Below, one piece after another: positions 48,397 through 59,929 of a stretch of 64,000 nucleotides of DNA; position 1 is the first letter of the stretch; each line of letters begins with the position of its first letter. Both the position numbers and the translations under genes were made by a program. The notes below the pieces were generated by a model. It worked only from the letters and a program-made list of their open reading frames with translations, was not told the origin of the DNA and made no database searches. Source of the DNA: Butyriboletus loyo. Its lineage: Eukaryota > Basidiomycota > Agaricomycetes > Boletales > Boletaceae. The stretch covers positions 1 to 64,000 of the forward strand of contig JBBPSI010000045.1 in the NCBI GenBank assembly GCA_038093515.1. Reading direction: 5' to 3'.

Positions 48397-48468
48397 CTCG
48401 GATACGGGGAATCGAACCCCGAGCTGCCGCGTGAAAGGCGGCAATGTTAGCCTTTACACCATATCCGA
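48397..48468 (-). tRNA. tRNA-Glu (anticodon TTC)
   Basis: Same 72-nt cloverleaf as the two CTC genes, differing in the anticodon loop: CTTTCAC instead of CTCTCAC, so the anticodon is TTC. The acceptor stem, D-arm and T-arm are unchanged. The isoacceptor pair therefore seems to have arisen by local duplication and one base change. Confidence 0.95.
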
Positions 48469-49327
48469 TGGTGTGTGACGATCAGCCCTTTGGATACGAC
48501 GACGTACCCAAGGAACGTTGCTATCGATTTCAATATGCCCGGGGATCTTCAAGTGCGACTCTTTCCTTCGTTGTTTCATAATCACGTGATACTCTCATCG
48601 CGTGCCAAATATGCAGAGTTGCGAGGATCGCATGTAACGCTGAATTGAAAAGTATCTAGGGTCATCGGATCGTGTACACCAGAAGCAAGCGCAGACAACC
48701 ACCTCGTCATCGATCGCCGCCAATTCCCTGCGCAAGTCCAGGCTGCAGGCACATCAGTAGTGACGATAGGCGCCCGTACAGGATGGCAGGCCAAGCAACG
48801 TGGGGGGCCCCTCGCAGACAGCACTATTAATGGTCGTCACCGGCGATCATCACGACTGGAAGGATCAAGACTCTACAGCTTGGTAAACGGTACGTGTAAT
48901 CTGGAAATGAATCTGAGGACCTTGGCGCTAGGCAACTTCGGACACCAAGGAACATACTGTGCATCATTTAAGTGGCGATCAGCGGAATGTTGATGGGACG
49001 CTACTACTTGCCGATATGGACAGTGACGGCTATTACCAAGTCATACGTAATTCAATACCTTGGTCACGTTGCGGGGCGTAAATGAATAATATACATCCGG
49101 GTACCCGCCAGAGCGGATCAGTTGAACAGCAAAACGGCTACAGAATCAAAGAGATGGAAGAAGAAAAAAACAGAGGACAAAGAGACTACATAAGAATTAT
49201 CACCGTGTAGAAACGTCAGTAGACCAGCTGCCTCTTATGAATGTCCAAGAATCAAGCATAGTTCCGTTACTAGTAGTAGAGAAGGGGGAAATGGGAATGG
49301 GAATGGGAATCCTATGACTTCAACCAC
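48469..49327. other. gene-free stretch with GGGAAT repeat
   Basis: About 860 bp without a supported gene. A (GGGAAT)n microsatellite lies at about 49286-49310, near the 3' end of the zinc-finger gene. Confidence 0.5.
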
Positions 49328-49782
49328 CTAATTGGTGATTGCACCCTCACAGAGTACTTGGTGTACGTTCCTCGCCACCTTGCCCGTGAATACGGCTCCA
49401 CAGTTGGGGCAGTGCCACCTCCAGAGTAGGTGTTTCTCTTGAATGTGCCTCATCAACCCTTCTTTGTTAAATGTAGAGGCATCTGAACAATCCTCCCACT
49501 GGCATAGGAAACCGAGGGTATGATATCCGACGTCGTAAACCCTGTGGTAGTACCGCATGTGGGCAGGGAAATGAATCCCCTGAACGGCGGTACCACACCG
49601 TACGCCGCCTTCCGCCCAGCGACAGGTGTGGGGGTTGAGTTCTGGTGAGCTGGCAATAGAGACCAACGTCCGGGCATCCTAAGGAGAGTAAGTAACAGCG
49701 ACGGACGTTGTGCTTGTCTTACCTCGTCCGTGAAGTCGTGGTTGAAACCATCATTGTAGCTGTCTGTAACGTTCCGATGCAT
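49328..49782 (-). CDS. small C2H2-type zinc-finger protein
   Basis: 136-aa protein from exons complement(49328-49678, 49723-49782), with a 44-nt GT-AG intron. It is probably a DNA- or RNA-binding protein of unknown role. Three finger-like units fill it: CRWAEGGVRCG with HMRYYH, CQWEDCSDASTFNKEGLMRH with QEKH, and CPNCGAVFTGKVARNVHQ with a final Cys in place of His. The C-W-x(3)-C pattern of the second finger is like Gli/Zic-type fingers. The only N-terminal extra is an acidic stretch (NDGFNHDFTDEDAR). It is isolated, with ~0.9 kb empty on either side. Similar short finger proteins are common as expanded families in mushrooms. Confidence 0.75.
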
Positions 49783-50718
49783 TGTAGTCACTTGGAAGAG
49801 ATAGGCTTTCGCAAAGAAGAATGTAGATCGCGAAACGTACTGTTGTTAACCAGCAGAGTATAACCATCTCTGACATTTATATGGACGACGAGATTGCACA
49901 TTTCCACAGCATGGCAATCGGCTCAGCCGCCTACATGGACTCACATGTATGATATATTATGTCCTGCGTCTCAATGGGGTTGGCTGGGGTACTTTGCCGG
50001 AGGATGACCCTTCCACGCATTAAACTACGGGTTGCCACATGAATCCGCCGGTTGGACTTATGAAGTTTGAACACTATTGGATCTGTATTCAGCCAGTCAC
50101 GGAAAGAAAAACGGATGGGGATTGGAATTCAAATCTCAGCTTGGTGTGTTGTGGATTTCACATTGTGGCAGATCTTCGCCACAATATGAGTCCGGAGTAC
50201 CACTGGGAGATATCCGAATGTCTGCGTAAACCAACGGTTTATCGAGTAAAATAGCCGTTTCTACGCACTGATCTGAAAACCCCGTGCATCGGTCTACCCA
50301 CCTGTACGAAACAATTGCCAACAGTAGCCACCGTTGGCCGGCGTCTCTGTGGGCTGCCAATGAGACAAAGGCCGGAAGTGATCGGGCGCTAAAGGGATAA
50401 CCACACATTTTGATTACTTCTCCCACGTACTACGTAGCTCCAAAACACCCACTTGTCCTACCGCCTTAAGGCTACACTACAACAGTGACCAACACATTCA
50501 AACGTTATTGAACGATAGGAATGTACATGCACATGCACAGAATCTTTGCTGGATGATTTGAGTCAAGAAACACACTGGAGACAGAAAACGAGATGGAGGG
50601 AAAGAAAGAAGGGAAGACGGAAATAAATGCAAACAAACGAACGGAGGCAACGCAGTGGCTACATTTAAATAACAGTCAAAAAAATCGCTAAATTATCTTT
50701 CATTGCATCGACACACCT
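49783..50718. other. gene-free stretch
   Basis: About 940 bp between the zinc-finger start and the eIF5A stop. Only short open frames are present, none with family features. The A/G-rich part near 50570-50640 probably belongs to the eIF5A 3' flank. Confidence 0.5.
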
Positions 50719-51507
50719 TCAAGCACCCTTCGGTGCCTCCTTGTGGGAAATGGCCTGCTCCTCACCCATAGCAGAGACGATGGTGACCAAAAGTTCCTTT
50801 CCCTCATCAAAGTCCTTCTGGATCTCTGCCCCGAGCGAACTCTCAGGAACTTTAATATCGTCTTTGGGTACCCCATCTGCGGTCAGGAGGTTGAGGTAAC
50901 CGTCATCAATGTTCATCTAAGAAACGCAGTGAGATCCGAGTAAACGAATTCAGAGCAGATGAGAACCTACAATGGTATATTCATTTCGTTGTACGTTAGG
51001 GACATCCATGTTGTGGGTAGAGGGAGAGATATCTTCCTATTCGGGCATAGAGGAGTGAGTTGGCGCACAACGTTCTACAGATTAATCGATACGTACCAAT
51101 TTTTTGCCGGTGAAGAGCTAAGCAAGATGAGGTCAGGGGAGATATATCAAACAGTGGTACTGGTAAAACATACATCGATGGCGACAAGGTGAACCTTGGC
51201 GTGTCCATGCTTTCCGGTCTTGGAGGTCGACATTTCAACAATTTTGCAGGGGCGGCCTGGTGGTGAAGAGAGTGCATCGGACAACAGATTGGCCTTCCCA
51301 ACAACGTGAAGATTTTAGAAATAAAGTACCTTTGATAACAACATGACCGTTTTTGCGAAGAGCAGAACACTGCATGGGGTAGGTGAGCGAAGCGCCTGCA
51401 TTGGCCTACCATTCGACATCGGATACGATCAACGTTGAGGATGAGCAAATAGAAATAAGAGAGCAGACCTGCTCGAAGGTCTGGTTATGCTGCTCATCGT
51501 CAGACAT
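50719..51507 (-). CDS. HYP2: translation factor eIF5A
   Basis: eIF5A relieves ribosome stalling, notably at poly-proline, and needs hypusine on one Lys. Exons complement(50719-50916, 50971-51036, 51097-51117, 51174-51256, 51330-51405, 51469-51507) give 160 aa. The product reads [33 protein letters not shown], then [20 protein letters not shown], in which Lys54 (TGK-HGH) is the hypusine site. It continues [19 protein letters not shown] and ends with [15 protein letters not shown]. One exon is only 21 nt (LFTGKKL). All introns are GT-AG, 54-73 nt. Identity is certain. It is divergent from the LIM gene. Confidence 0.97.
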
Positions 51508-52222
51508 CGTTACGGATGGTGATGGGGAGGGGGTCTAAGTGAGTCCGAGAGGAAAAGATGGAAAAGATGAAAGAAGATGGATGGAGGTTAGGGTGAGAAT
51601 GAGATTTCGAAAAAAAATAGATTCACTACCAACACAAGTCGCGATTGCCGTTTCAAGCTCCGACACGGCACGCGGGAAAGTATAACATGGATGCCGAGTT
51701 GCGGTTGGTTTGCAATGTACTCAATGTGTAGTCTACCAACGAACATGCTGGTGCGGTCAAGGGAACTAGTTCAGGGATTGGAGATAGCAGCGCATCACGG
51801 AGATGAAAGAGAGAAAAGAAAAAAGATCCCCTTCGTCGATTCGAGGGTCGTTCAGAAATGTGTAACGGAGACACAACGCAAGTGAACTGTGCGCCACCAT
51901 CACCCCGGGCGATGCAACTCGGACCCTCCTGGATTAGCGAAATGACAATCTTGAACCTGCCGGCCAACGATGCTAATGAGCGAACAAGCCGTGTCGTGCG
52001 CGATGCTCAGATGCTGTCCGTTTTCGGGAATTGCCGATCCATCCAACTGTCAGCGCTAACGCAGCGACCGCAAACTTGTACGTAGACTTCTACTTACCCG
52101 AACCATATCCCGAAATTGCCCCAGCCTGGCAAGTATATAAGACAGTGATCCTCTCGGCTCATGTGCTAATCATCAACTTCCTTGATGTCCAGATTTACTT
52201 TTGATTGCAACTTTGATTTATC
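51508..52222. promoter_or_regulatory. divergent promoter region of eIF5A and LIM genes
   Basis: About 715 bp between divergent start codons. A TATATAAG-like element occurs at about 52134-52140, 85 bp before the LIM gene start. No coding sequence is recognised. Confidence 0.4.
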
Positions 52223-53775
52223 ATGCATCCCTTCGGAGGAACACCAATGTGTCCCCGGTGCGGCAAGGCCGTGTATGCAGCTGAGCAGGTGTGTAGCGTC
52301 AGTCGTGCTCGTGCCTCGTTTAACTCATGGGCGTGTGATATAGGTCATGGGGCCAGGTCGTAAGGTAGGCACATTTTATTAGCCCTGCAAGATCTCCGTC
52401 ACAATGTTCACCATCGGTTTACCTTGTGCCACTCTCAGCTTTACCACAAGGCATGTAATTACACCACCCCTTCTGCGTTCGCTCATTCAGGTGCCGTATT
52501 GTATCCTTAACAGCCATGTCTTGCGTGTACTTCGTGCAACAAACGTCTGGACTCCCTTACCCTGCTAGAGCACGACCAAGAGGTATGGCTTCATCACCAC
52601 GACCAATTCACTCATCTTGATCCTCACTCGATTTAGCCGTATTGGTAGGCAGCATTTGTCCAATCCTTGTTTCACTCACCTTTGACCTCCTTCCCAAAGC
52701 AAAAATTGCCATGTACGCAGCTTTGGTACCCGGGACCTTCGACAGGCAAACCTCCCTCACCGAGACGACCTTGTTTCTCCCTCAACTCCCTCAACTCCTG
52801 CTCGAAACCCATTTCCCGCGGTGTCTGGGTCGTCCAGTACCCCTTCCCGACCACCGGGTAACGTCATTGCCCAGACGTCGTCCGTTCGTTCTCCTTTCCC
52901 TCTACCGACTACTCGTGGCCGAACCAATGGCTCACTGGATCTCACATCGCGTTCTCTTGTAAACGATGGATCTCGTTCACCCGTCCGCACTCAATTCACG
53001 GGAACAGGACCAATTCTTCGTGCCAACTCTGCCCTCCCCGCACGGTACTCTCGTGCCCCCATCAACCCACCAAGTGATCTAAGCACCCCCAGCGCGGAAC
53101 CTAACACGGAGGGAAACGATACAGCGGAGGAGGACGAAGTACATGATATTGTTGAGGAGCGCATGTCTTTTGAGGGCGACATTACCAATACCAAACGTGT
53201 CGGAGAAATCCAGCTTCCTCGCACGGTGTCACTTAGTCCTTCCAAGTCTATCGTTCCCAGAGCTACGGAGCACGCGGCGTCCATCTCGACTGATCGCCCA
53301 GTATCATCACTCAAGCCTAACTCGACTGGGTCTGTTTCTAGTGGAGCGATCAGCTCGTTGAAACAGACTGCCACTGGGACGCGTTACGGGGCTGCACTCA
53401 GCGGCAGCACAGCTAGCCCTGCAAGGGCATGGGGGCTCGGTGGCACAACGCCTGTATGTCCGCGGTGTGGCAAGAATGTCTATTTCGCGGAACAGGCCAG
53501 TGAATATTTCTCTGACGATTCAGATGCGTCCTGATATGGTTGATAGATGAAAGCGGTCGGGAAGACGTGGCACAAAGGATGCTTGCGTTGTACCTCTTGC
53601 AACACGCTGTTGGACTCTAAGCGATTGAATGACAAGGACGGAGATCCACTCTGTGGAAGATGCTACAACAAGGTACGTCGTGTTTTGCACATATCTTCCT
53701 CCTCTGACGTCTTTTATGTAGCTTCATGGTCCACAAGGAAACGGATATGCTTTGCTTGGAAAACCAGGCAGTTAA
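52223..53775 (+). CDS. protein with two LIM domains
   Basis: LIM domains bind partner proteins, often at the actin cytoskeleton. Exons 52223-52288, 52344-52364, 52439-52450, 52514-52582, 52637-52644, 52700-53495, 53547-53672, 53722-53775 give 383 aa. LIM1 (residues ~10-62) is put together from six exons: MCPRCGKAVYAAEQ, VMGPGRK, LYHK, PCLACTSCNKRLDS, EPYCKNCH. LIM2 (residues ~313-367) has CPRCGKNVYFAEQ, TWHKGCLRCTSCNTLLDS and CGRCYNK. A Ser/Pro/Thr-rich linker of ~250 residues separates them. Exons of 12 and 8 nt occur. Introns 52451-52513 (GCATGT) and 53496-53546 (GCCAGT) have GC donors; no GT donor preserves the Cys/His pattern. Confidence 0.88.
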
Positions 53776-54055
53776 AATCATATCTCACCATACCCTCTCT
53801 GACATTGCTGCTGAATAATGAATCTTGAAAGGATTTTTTGATATCATTATTCTACTCTTGCGCCTGTACCGCTTGCATGTTCTGTCCAGTGTCATCATTA
53901 GTGAACCGAGATATATACACTGTAGTATGGACTCTTCGCTATATTTTCTGTATACTCCATATATACCGGAAGCGGTTCCCGAGAACGGCAGCCTGGACGG
54001 TGTCTGTGTCGCATCGCAAGCTACCTCCCTTTGATTCCCCGGTCCAACCTATCAC
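53776..54055. other. convergent intergenic region
   Basis: Between the stops of the LIM gene and the G-domain gene. No gene seen; presumably two 3' ends. Confidence 0.5.
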
Positions 54056-56030
54056 CTACCTTGCAACTCCATCCGACACCCGATCACGTCGGGAACGATA
54101 CCTCCTCCAAACCGACAAGATTTCCTGCAATATCCCGACCCTTTCCCCTAAATCCACCAAGCACCGATCCTGAATCATGTCTACCATGATTTCTTGCGCA
54201 GCAGCCTGAGCCTCAGGGCGGGCATTGGGTTCAGGATAATACGTCAGACACGCCCCGATCCACCTCCTGATGTGGCGGGGAGCAACCTTCCAGAAATCCT
54301 CCGCGAGTCTCCTTTCCGGAACCCCGCAGACGACTACGATACACGGGGTGATGCCGCCCTTGTAGACAGAATAAAACTTCACCAACGTTCTCCACATCTC
54401 GCTGTCTGGTTTTTCTGCGGACATGAAAAACATGATGAGGCTGATACCCCTGTTTCCCTGATCCGAAACGCGAGGGTGAACATTTCCGGACGATTTGCTC
54501 ACGATCAGGGAGCAGCTTTGCGGATCGACTTGTTGGAATCGATGCTCCCGTCGGGGGCCAGTGACAGCACGCCGAAGAGAGGACTGCACGCCCGGTGCAA
54601 TGTTAGCGAACGCGCCCTGCCTTGTCTTGTCACAGACGACCACGGTGGTCGTCGGCCAAGAAAGCTCTCCGATCACCGCACGCACGTTAGGCACCGTGAC
54701 CCAGAACGGGTTGTCGCCGATTTTCCAGCTTCCTGATGTGTGTTCCTCTTGCATGACGTGGATGAGTTGATGGCGAGCGGCGTCGCCCAGGTTGTAACTA
54801 CTAGGGCGTCCACAAGAGTCGCAAGGGATATAGACGTGTCTGTCGAAACGAAACCCTCTTTGTCGGAGATCCTGTTCATTTCTCTGCCACCACGTATGGG
54901 CATCCTCTTCGGGTCCAAGAACGACGATTGCCACCGGTACTTTCTTCCTACAGATAACTGCATGAAAGAGCTTGTAAGTCCAAACGTGGCGGATTCGAAC
55001 TCTTCCCGCACGGAAACAGAAAACGAGTAGGTCGATGCCTGCTGTTTGCTTGATCCGCTGGACGAGAAGCTTTAGATTTTTCTCCGTCACGAGAGCGTCA
55101 TCGTTGGTTTCGTCGAATCCACTCATGTTCCAAAGGTTGACGTGTGTGTGCTCACTGAACGCGATGGAGATACAGGTGAATGGTGAGACGCCTGGAACGT
55201 CGTGATCGGATTTCTGTTTGTCGCGTGAGGCAATCATCATGTCAATGAAGTCGTCTCTGTCTTTGCGATCTCCGAGTAGAAGTACGTTTCGGGGCTGGTG
55301 TAATCAACATTTTAATCATCTCGTCGAGGGTCCAAGGTCACACTCACGGGAAGGAAACTACGTGAAAGTAGATCTTGGAGCCTGCGTCTAGAGACCTCAA
55401 TCCGGCTGACGTCGTCATCCGTGCCCCAGAGCTCAGGTGGTAAGACGGCAACGCATGCATGCGCACAAAGCTGAAAACCAAATTCTGATATTTTCCCCTT
55501 ACTGTGGTCCCACCACGCGTCCATGTCTCCACCCGGGTTATAAGACTCCAGATAGGTGACGATCATCGCTACGGGAACTCTCTTCTTGCATACCTCTTCG
55601 AATACGAATTGATACTTTTCCCAGTGACCCTGCTTTACTGGAAGGACCTTCTCATAACTTGCTCCTCGAATACAATATAGGAGGAGGTCGACGCTCTCCG
55701 GGGCCGCGATCTGCCTCTGCAAGAGCTGTTTTAAACGCTGCTTTGCTTTGTCGGCGGGGATCCTGCCAGCAGTGCCTTCGTCCAGCCCAATGGTGTCCCA
55801 AAGATTGACCTTGATCCCCGTTTCCAGGGTGGTAGTGTAGGATACATTCTCATCGGTGCACCCTAGGACGTCGTTGGAAGTGTTGGCTACCGGTCGTCCA
55901 ACGATCGTGTTGATGATGGAAGATTTACCCACACCACATTCACCGAATAACACAACGTTGCGCGTCTGTGCCCACACTAGAGTTACTTTAGTCACAAGAG
56001 AGAATACGACAGGACGGTTACTGGTTCCAT
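54056..56030 (-). CDS. tandem G-domain protein, only the first P-loop intact
   Basis: GTPase-like protein of unknown role. Exons complement(54056-55294, 55348-55965, 56022-56030) encode 621 aa; the first exon is just Met-Glu-Pro. Module 1 (residues ~4-205) begins TRNVVLFGECGVGKSS with an intact P-loop and has a switch/G3 motif NLWDTIGLDEG and a core strand VDLLLYCIRG. Module 2 begins at the next exon start with PRNVLLLGDRKDRDD, where the P-loop is lost, but keeps NLWNMSGFDE and GIDLLVFCFRAGRV. A third, more divergent stretch (from ~VRAVIGELSWPTTTVVV) repeats the pattern with GISLIMFF and TPCIVVVCGVPE. Tandem, partly dead G-domains recall AIG1/IRG-like fungal families. The exact start is inferred: exon 1 gives the only ATG in phase with a good donor. 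Confidence 0.72.
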
Positions 56031-57715
56031 ACAGCGAATGGCACTGAGTGACACGTGCCCCTTGGTAGCAATAGTACGCGAGCCCTGGACTGCCTCCAAC
56101 AATGGCCTGCCGTAAAGACTATTGGTAACCAGAACACGGTGCCTTGACAAAACTCACCGACGTCCCCGGAATGGCCGTATGCGCAGTTCCGTGTTATCAG
56201 CCCCGGTGGCCTGCCAAGAGCCGACCGAAAAATGTAAACGATCGCAAGTAGCGTGATTGGTAGCGCCTAACTTTGAATGGGTCAAGGGTTTGGTTTGATG
56301 GTTGTGGCTCGGCCACAACCTACCAAGTAAGTACTAAACAGTACCTCCGATTGGGATAGTTCAAGAGTCCGAAGTATGGGACTGTGAGTGGCTGGTGGCT
56401 CATCAGAGTCGGAGGTTGGCAGGGTTCAATATCAAGCATTAATGATCTGGTAGGATCAGAGGCACTTTGTAGGGCGCAAGTTGGTGGCAGACAGTTTCAA
56501 AGATGGATTCAGGTAGGGCTCGATAACTCCTAAAAGTCACAAGAGCTTTCCAATAATTGGTATGAACATGGTTAATGCAAGTAAATACTTTGCCGATGGC
56601 ACCTTACTGGGTGTCCGTGAGGCCGAGCCAGAGTGTGCTCTGGTTGCGATGTCGAAACTCCACTTTTAATTCAGGATCGATATCTCAAGAATGATCATTA
56701 CAGCCGACGCCGACGGGCGGGTCACAACGGCGGGTCTCAAGTGGTTCAACTGTGCCCTCCATCCGAAAACCTGTCTGAATTATTTGCTTAATGCCAGACT
56801 CGGCCTAAAATCGAATGACAGGGACACATCATGTTTGGATGCGCCCAAGGTCACCAGGGTATCATGGAAGAGCACTCGTAGTAAATCGGCATCTTGAAAT
56901 CCGCGAAAGAAAGCCAGGTTGAAATTCCACAGTGGCCAAGCCGAAATCGCACTTGAGGGGGCCGCCATCATTGATTCAGCGGGGCATCTTGTCAGGCAGG
57001 GGGCCGCATCGAGTTGTCGTTTACTCGACGGTAAGGTATCACCTAAACAGCGGCCAACCAATCAGAGCTCACAAATCGTGTCACGGACTCAGCAAAACCG
57101 TTTGGACCAACGTGAGTATTAGGATCCTTGATTTCATTTTTCGCTAGCTGTCCTCCAATCCGAACAGTTCTTGGAGACTTGGGCCAACTTGAATGGTAGA
57201 GTCGTCAAACGACAACGTTACACACTCGTCTTGGAGACAGGCCCAGCCCTGACCGGCGATTCTCGGGCACAGAGCGGTGATATGAAACCGATATAAAAAC
57301 TCCATCGAGGCATCTTCAGGTTTTGTTGCACAGTTGGGTGTTTCGCCCATCGGTATTGCTAATTTACAGTTTCTAACAGCGGAAAATTTCTCGAACAATA
57401 GGATGAGTTCGTAGCTGGTTAACAATTGACATTAGTATTTCGAGTGTTCAACTTTTCTTCTGAGCCCTACATGCTGAGCTCGCCAACCCGGTATGTATGT
57501 AAACAGCGCTATGGGATCCCGGCTTGCTCGGGAATAGGCCATGGTAACGTTAGTTCATTAAATTTTGAATTTGGGGTTTTGGACATTCCATTGTTCAGTG
57601 ACGTTGCATGTTGCGTGAACGGTGGTGAGTTCTATTCGCTTCCCGCTCTCGTCCTCTATAAATCTCCGTAGGTTGGTTGCGGTTGTCTTTAGGGCCCCTC
57701 CCCTACCATTCTGAC
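56031..57715. other. long gene-free stretch
   Basis: About 1.7 kb between two divergent genes. A minus-strand frame at 57144-57425 could encode ~93 aa (PSLQELFGLEDS at its end) but starts without ATG and is not recognised; it may be a remnant. No tandem repeats, terminal inverted repeats or transposase-like sequence were found by eye. Confidence 0.4.
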
Positions 57716-59842
57716 ATGTTTCTCTCCAGTGTGTTGTCCCGCTTTGCTCTGCCAGTGTTTGGACTATTGTCCATCTCCTCAGGTATATTCGCTCAGAATG
57801 CAAATACAACTGTACCCAATCATACCACCGTCCTTATCCTCGGCGGTGGTATGGCCGGTATCATTGCGGCTCGAACCCTTCACTCGCAAGGCATTGATGA
57901 TTTCATTATCCTTGATGCCAAGTCCGAGCTCGGTGGTCGTATGAGTCCCAAGACGTTTGGTGTCCCTGGTAGACAAGTCGTCGTTGAGACGGGCCCAAAC
58001 TGGGTTCAGGGAACGCAGGAAGGCAACGGTACTGCGAATCCCATCTGGGAATTGGCGCTCAAGCATAATCTCACTACCGCCTACAATGACATGTATGAAA
58101 GCATGAGTATGTATATTATTTGATCTCTACGGATACGTACGGCATGCTCATGAAGCCTAGCTACCTACGATGAGAGTGGTTACAATAATTACACTGACGT
58201 GTTCAACAACGCGGTCGACAATTTTGCTCAGGCTACTGTTGTCGCAGGTACCTATATCGAATTTCCTTCTCCGCGTCGAACGCCCCTGATCTCCGCGAAC
58301 TAGGCCAACGTTTAGAAGAGGGTGAAGTTGATATGAGTCTGAGATCGGCCTACGGCCTCATGGGTATCAGCTCCCAGACGCCACAAGAAGTCGCCAGTGA
58401 CTACTTCCAAATCGATTTCGTAAGCAACCTGAGCTTCCTTGTACATGGACCTGGCTGATCCATTCCTCAGGAATGCAAGTCCTATCTTATTTTCTGTGGC
58501 GATGAGGCTAATTACTTTGATTGATTGCCACACTCGATGCAGATGCTCAGGTATGCAAATCTGGTGTAGACTTTGAACTGCAATTTGAGTCGTCCTCAGT
58601 CTCCCTCACAAACCTCGTGGCTCGCTTCCGCATGGGTAAGCCCGGGTTGACATGATCTTGGTTTCATTCTGACTCTCGACAGAACAATAATTTCACATAC
58701 GTCCCCGAATCTGGAGGCTTTTCCGATGTCAACCAGATGTGCATCGACCAACGAGGATTCGTATACATTGCCCAGGCGGAAGCGGCGGAATTTCTGCAAC
58801 CACAACAAGTGATCTATAACGAGACCGTTAACCTGATCGAGTACGGTCAAGCCAACGTCACGGTGCACACGACCAGTGGCCTGACGATCACTGCTGATCA
58901 TGTTTTGTGCACGTTCAGCGTTGGCGTCTTGCAAAACAGTGATGTTGTCTTTCAACCTCCCTTGCCTGATTGGAAAACCGAGGCCATCAATAGCATTACA
59001 ATGGTCAGTCGTCCGTTGTGATTGGGTTTCGATACTTACCATGCCTTAGGCTACATATACAAAGATTTTCCTTCAGTTCAACGAGACCTTCTGGTTCCCA
59101 ACGGAGGTAAGCTATTTACAATACCGCAACAATATCCTTTTATCCATGTCGTCGTCAGATGGGATTGTATGCAGACAAGGAACGAGGAAAGTATCCCGTC
59201 TGGCAGAACCTCGATCACGTCGGATTCTTCCCGGGGTCTAATATCGCCTTTGTCACGGTCACCGTATGTGAATTCCGAGCCCACGAAACGACCACTGCGC
59301 TCACGACTCTATCAGGGCGATTGGTCTCTCTACGTCGAGCAACTCACTCCCACTCAAGTCCAGTCGCAAGTCGTAGCAGTCCTCCAAACCATGTATCCCA
59401 ACATCACCGTTCCTGAACCCGTCGCCATCTTCTTCCCAACCTGGCACTCGGACAAGTTATTCCGGGGTTCGTACTCGAATTGGGGACCGTCCTACGTCCC
59501 TTCTCACTCAGTAAACTTGAGAGCGACGGTCGACGGCCACCTATGGTTCGGTGGCGAAGCTACCAGCGTGCCGTACTTTGGTGCGTCCATTTCGATCCGG
59601 TGTCGGTTTTCGTCGTAGCTCTCCGCTTTTCCGTTTATTTATCCCACTGATGTGCTTTTTCGTTCCTTCCCCCCTCCCCCTCTCTTCCACCGCCAGGTTT
59701 CTTACAAGGTGCCTTCTTCGAGGGTGAAAGTGCCGGCTCCGATATTGCTGCGTGTATCCAAGGAGAGGGGCCTTGCGAACGCCCGAACGTCGCGATCTCG
59801 AAAAATGCTCAGGAGTATCCGAGCATTTTGACGTCACCTTGA
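57716..59842 (+). CDS. secreted FAD-dependent polyamine oxidase
   Basis: Flavin amine oxidase related to polyamine oxidases, with a signal peptide (LSRFALPVFGLLSISSGIFA), so it probably acts in the secretory path or outside the cell. Exons 57716-58106, 58161-58247, 58304-58419, 58471-58474, 58543-58550, 58600-58635, 58683-59003, 59050-59106, 59159-59263, 59316-59580, 59697-59842 give 511 aa. The FAD-binding strand is VLILGGGMAGIIAARTL, followed by the ELGGRM motif; the C-terminal FAD motif is HLWFGGEATS. Two micro-exons of 4 nt (GAAT) and 8 nt (ATGCTCAG) rebuild the conserved segment EYAQSPSQTSW; the intron between them (58475-58542) starts GCAAGT. Reading any GT donor here gives a stop before NNNFTYVPE. 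Candidate N-glycosylation sites (NTT, NHT, NYT) fit secretion. Confidence 0.9.
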
Positions 59843-59929
59843 AACGTGCGCCGCTCATTCTCGCACTTTCCAGTTTGAAATAAATTCCATGGGCATCGTT
59901 GGACCACTATCCAGACGTTGGCGACCGTA

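Noticed and set aside
56031..57715. Transposable element
   Set aside because: No transposase, reverse transcriptase, long terminal repeats or terminal inverted repeats could be found by eye.
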